From Bacteroidales bacterium (GTDB lineage: Bacteria > Bacteroidota > Bacteroidia > Bacteroidales > P3), in assembly GCA_017501495.1 (NCBI GenBank), contig JAFVWV010000045.1, positions 1 to 34,974 on the forward strand: DNA of 34,974 bases, read 5' to 3'. The notes beneath the pieces are model-generated. The model made no database searches and had not been told where the DNA came from. It worked only from the letters and a program-made list of their open reading frames with translations. Of this stretch, positions 33,905 to 34,974 are shown piece after piece. How positions within the stretch are numbered: the first letter of the stretch is position 1; each line of letters starts with the position of its first letter. Made by a program: the position numbers and the translations under genes.

Positions 33905-33936
33905 TTATGCTGACGCATCATTTTGTTGTGCAATAT

Positions 33937-34308
33937 TCAATTGGCTATTCGAGTGATTGATGTCAAGATGTTGTCAGTATTGAAATTCACCAGAATCCCA
34001 ATTCTTTTGTCCATTAATCGAAGGTATGTCAAAAGCTGTTTGGAGAACACTTTTTTCATTTCTTCTACAGATTTCAACTCGATGATAACCTTGTCCTCAA
34101 CAAGAATATCGAGTCGTAAATCTGTTTTTAGTCTGCTGCCCTTATATATGACGGGCACCTGTTTTTGTCGTTCAATAGATAATCCGCGTTGTTCTAGTTC
34201 GAAACACAATGCCTCCTCGTATACGCTTTCCAATAGTCCAGGCCCAAGTTCCTTATACACATCGTATATCGCACCCCTAATTTCGTATGTTATTTCATTT
34301 GGTGTCAT
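33937..34308 (-). CDS. GxxExxY protein (PD-(D/E)xK-like)
   Basis: 123 aa. The name-giving motif GLLESVY sits at 24-30. The likely nuclease-fold core is D67 (LRLDILV) with E77-x-K79 (VIIELKSV), then a Gln-rich helix start Q91. This matches the ~125-aa GxxExxY family (PF13366-like), common in Bacteroidetes but of unknown function. It has an intact frame and an AT-rich composition. It lies between gmd and fcl, enclosed by inverted repeats 33877-33904 and 34322-34349, so it reads as an insertion in a sugar operon rather than a pathway enzyme. Confidence 0.9.
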   Translation of the reverse strand: MTPNEITYEIRGAIYDVYKELGPGLLESVYEEALCFELEQRGLSIERQKQVPVIYKGSRLKTDLRLDILVEDKVIIELKSVEEMKKVFSKQLLTYLRLMDKRIGILVNFNTDNILTSITRIAN

Positions 34309-34321
34309 GGGGTTGACGGTT

Positions 34322-34349
34322 TTTCTGTGATTTCTGTGGTTTCTGTGTG
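34322..34349 (-). repeat. Right inverted repeat of the GxxExxY cassette
   Basis: A 28-nt arm, read on the minus strand as CACACAGAAACCACAGAAAT then CACAGAAA, three 9-bp units. It begins 2 nt after the gmd stop codon (34352-34354) and ends 13 nt before the GxxExxY start (34308). Inverted to 33877-33904. In the minus-strand transcript the two arms could pair and loop out the GxxExxY message. Confidence 0.85.
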
Positions 34350-34351
34350 CC

Positions 34352-34974
34352 TTAATCTGTGTGGTGCAGGCGGCGGACCTTCTTCATGTCGTGCTGCACC
34401 ATGAGCTTCACGAGGTCTTCGAAACTTGTCTTCTGCGGGTTCCAGCCGAGGAGGTGCTTGGCCTTGCTTGGGTCGCCCAGCAGCTGCTCCACTTCGGCGG
34501 GACGGAAGTACTTGGGGTCCACCTCCACGAGCACCTTGCCTGTCTTCGCGTCGATGCCCTTCTCATCCACGCCCGAGCCTTCCCACCTCAGCTCGATGCC
34601 CGCTTCGCGGAAAGCCAGCGTGCAGAATTCGCGCACCGAGTGGTATTGTCCTGTAGCGATGACGTAGTCGTCCGGCTCTGGCTGCTGCAGGATGAGCCAC
34701 ATGCACTCCACGTAGTCCTTGGCATAGCCCCAGTCGCGCAGGGCGTTGAGGTTGCCGAGGTAGAGTTTGTCTTGGAAACCCTGGGCTATACGTGCGGCAG
34801 CCAACGTAATCTTGCGGGTGACGAAGGTCTCGCCGCGCCGTTCGCTCTCGTGGTTGAAGAGGATGCCGTTGCAGCAGTACATGCCGTAGCTCTCGCGGTA
34901 GTTCTTCATCATCCAGTATCCGTAAAGCTTGGCCACACCGTAGGGGCTGCGGGGGTAGAAGGGCGTGGTCTCGC
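34352..34974 (-). CDS. gmd: GDP-mannose 4,6-dehydratase, C-terminal part (5' end outside window)
   Basis: About 206 codons visible; the gene continues past the right edge. The reading frame at the edge gives [20 protein letters not shown], a hallmark of Gmd with Y-x3-K (YGVAK) as catalytic pair, then [32 protein letters not shown] and the C-terminal [26 protein letters not shown]. It makes GDP-4-keto-6-deoxymannose for Fcl. The GTG at 34936 is internal, not the start. Its stop abuts the cassette repeat. Confidence 0.96.
   Translation of the reverse strand, partial: ETTPFYPRSPYGVAKLYGYWMMKNYRESYGMYCCNGILFNHESERRGETFVTRKITLAAARIAQGFQDKLYLGNLNALRDWGYAKDYVECMWLILQQPEPDDYVIATGQYHSVREFCTLAFREAGIELRWEGSGVDEKGIDAKTGKVLVEVDPKYFRPAEVEQLLGDPSKAKHLLGWNPQKTSFEDLVKLMVQHDMKKVRRLHHTD

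Noticed and set aside
34352-34936. gmd start at GTG 34936
   Set aside because: The frame continues to the window edge with conserved Gmd residues ([12 protein letters not shown]), so that GTG is an internal Val codon.

Overview
The window looks like a chromosomal surface-polysaccharide (capsule/EPS or O-antigen) locus of a Bacteroidota bacterium, most likely Bacteroidales. The evidence is a Bacteroidota-type promoter (TTTG-N19-TATCTTTG) in front of a 16S rRNA gene, a Bacteroidales-style Wza/Wzc/OmpA export trio, a GxxExxY gene, and tightly packed overlapping glycosyltransferase genes. I cannot resolve the genus from about 42 nt of 16S rRNA.

Every real protein gene lies on the minus strand, so the locus is transcribed from right to left. 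Starting upstream (right edge): gmd (cut by the window end) and fcl make GDP-L-fucose, and an inverted-repeat-flanked GxxExxY gene sits between them. Next come an ABC-transporter ATPase (Wzt type), a methyltransferase, an acetyltransferase and two unusual glycosyltransferases (DUF616 and CgeB-like) in a conspicuously AT-rich block (about 25.3-32.2 kb). A decayed glycosyltransferase remnant, an 11-bp iteron array and an unrelated hypothetical gene follow. Then comes a long run of near-contiguous assembly genes (about 26.9-5.5 kb): GT2 enzymes, GT10 fucosyltransferase, GT14, DUF5672, GT4, a GT-C/GT39-like membrane protein, two or three CE4-type deacetylases, acyltransferases, a formyltransferase-like protein, a PaaK/CapK-like adenylate-forming enzyme, a DUF354 protein and two different UDP-sugar 2-epimerases. 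Many neighbours share ATGA, TAATG or TGATG junctions, so translational coupling in one long operon is likely.

A 309-bp noncoding gap carrying a striking palindromic array of GTAC units at 11-bp spacing separates this assembly block from the export block: wza (lipoprotein), wzc (BY-kinase with a 14-fold Tyr-Gly tail) and an OmpA-family protein. A clear intrinsic terminator ends the operon, and the next feature is the promoter and 5' end of a 16S rRNA gene.

Working model: GDP-fucose and epimerised amino sugars are assembled by the glycosyltransferases, decorated (acetyl, methyl, possibly formyl, deacetylation) and exported. The window holds parts of two export logics (Wzt without a visible Wzm, and Wza/Wzc without a recognisable Wzx), so essential partners must lie outside it. 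The least explained elements are three short-period repeat structures with inverted arms (5405-5489, 27828-27893, 33877-34349), two of them next to genes unrelated to polysaccharide synthesis. There is one apparent frameshift (deacetylase, about 7173) and one clear remnant pseudogene (27964-28243).
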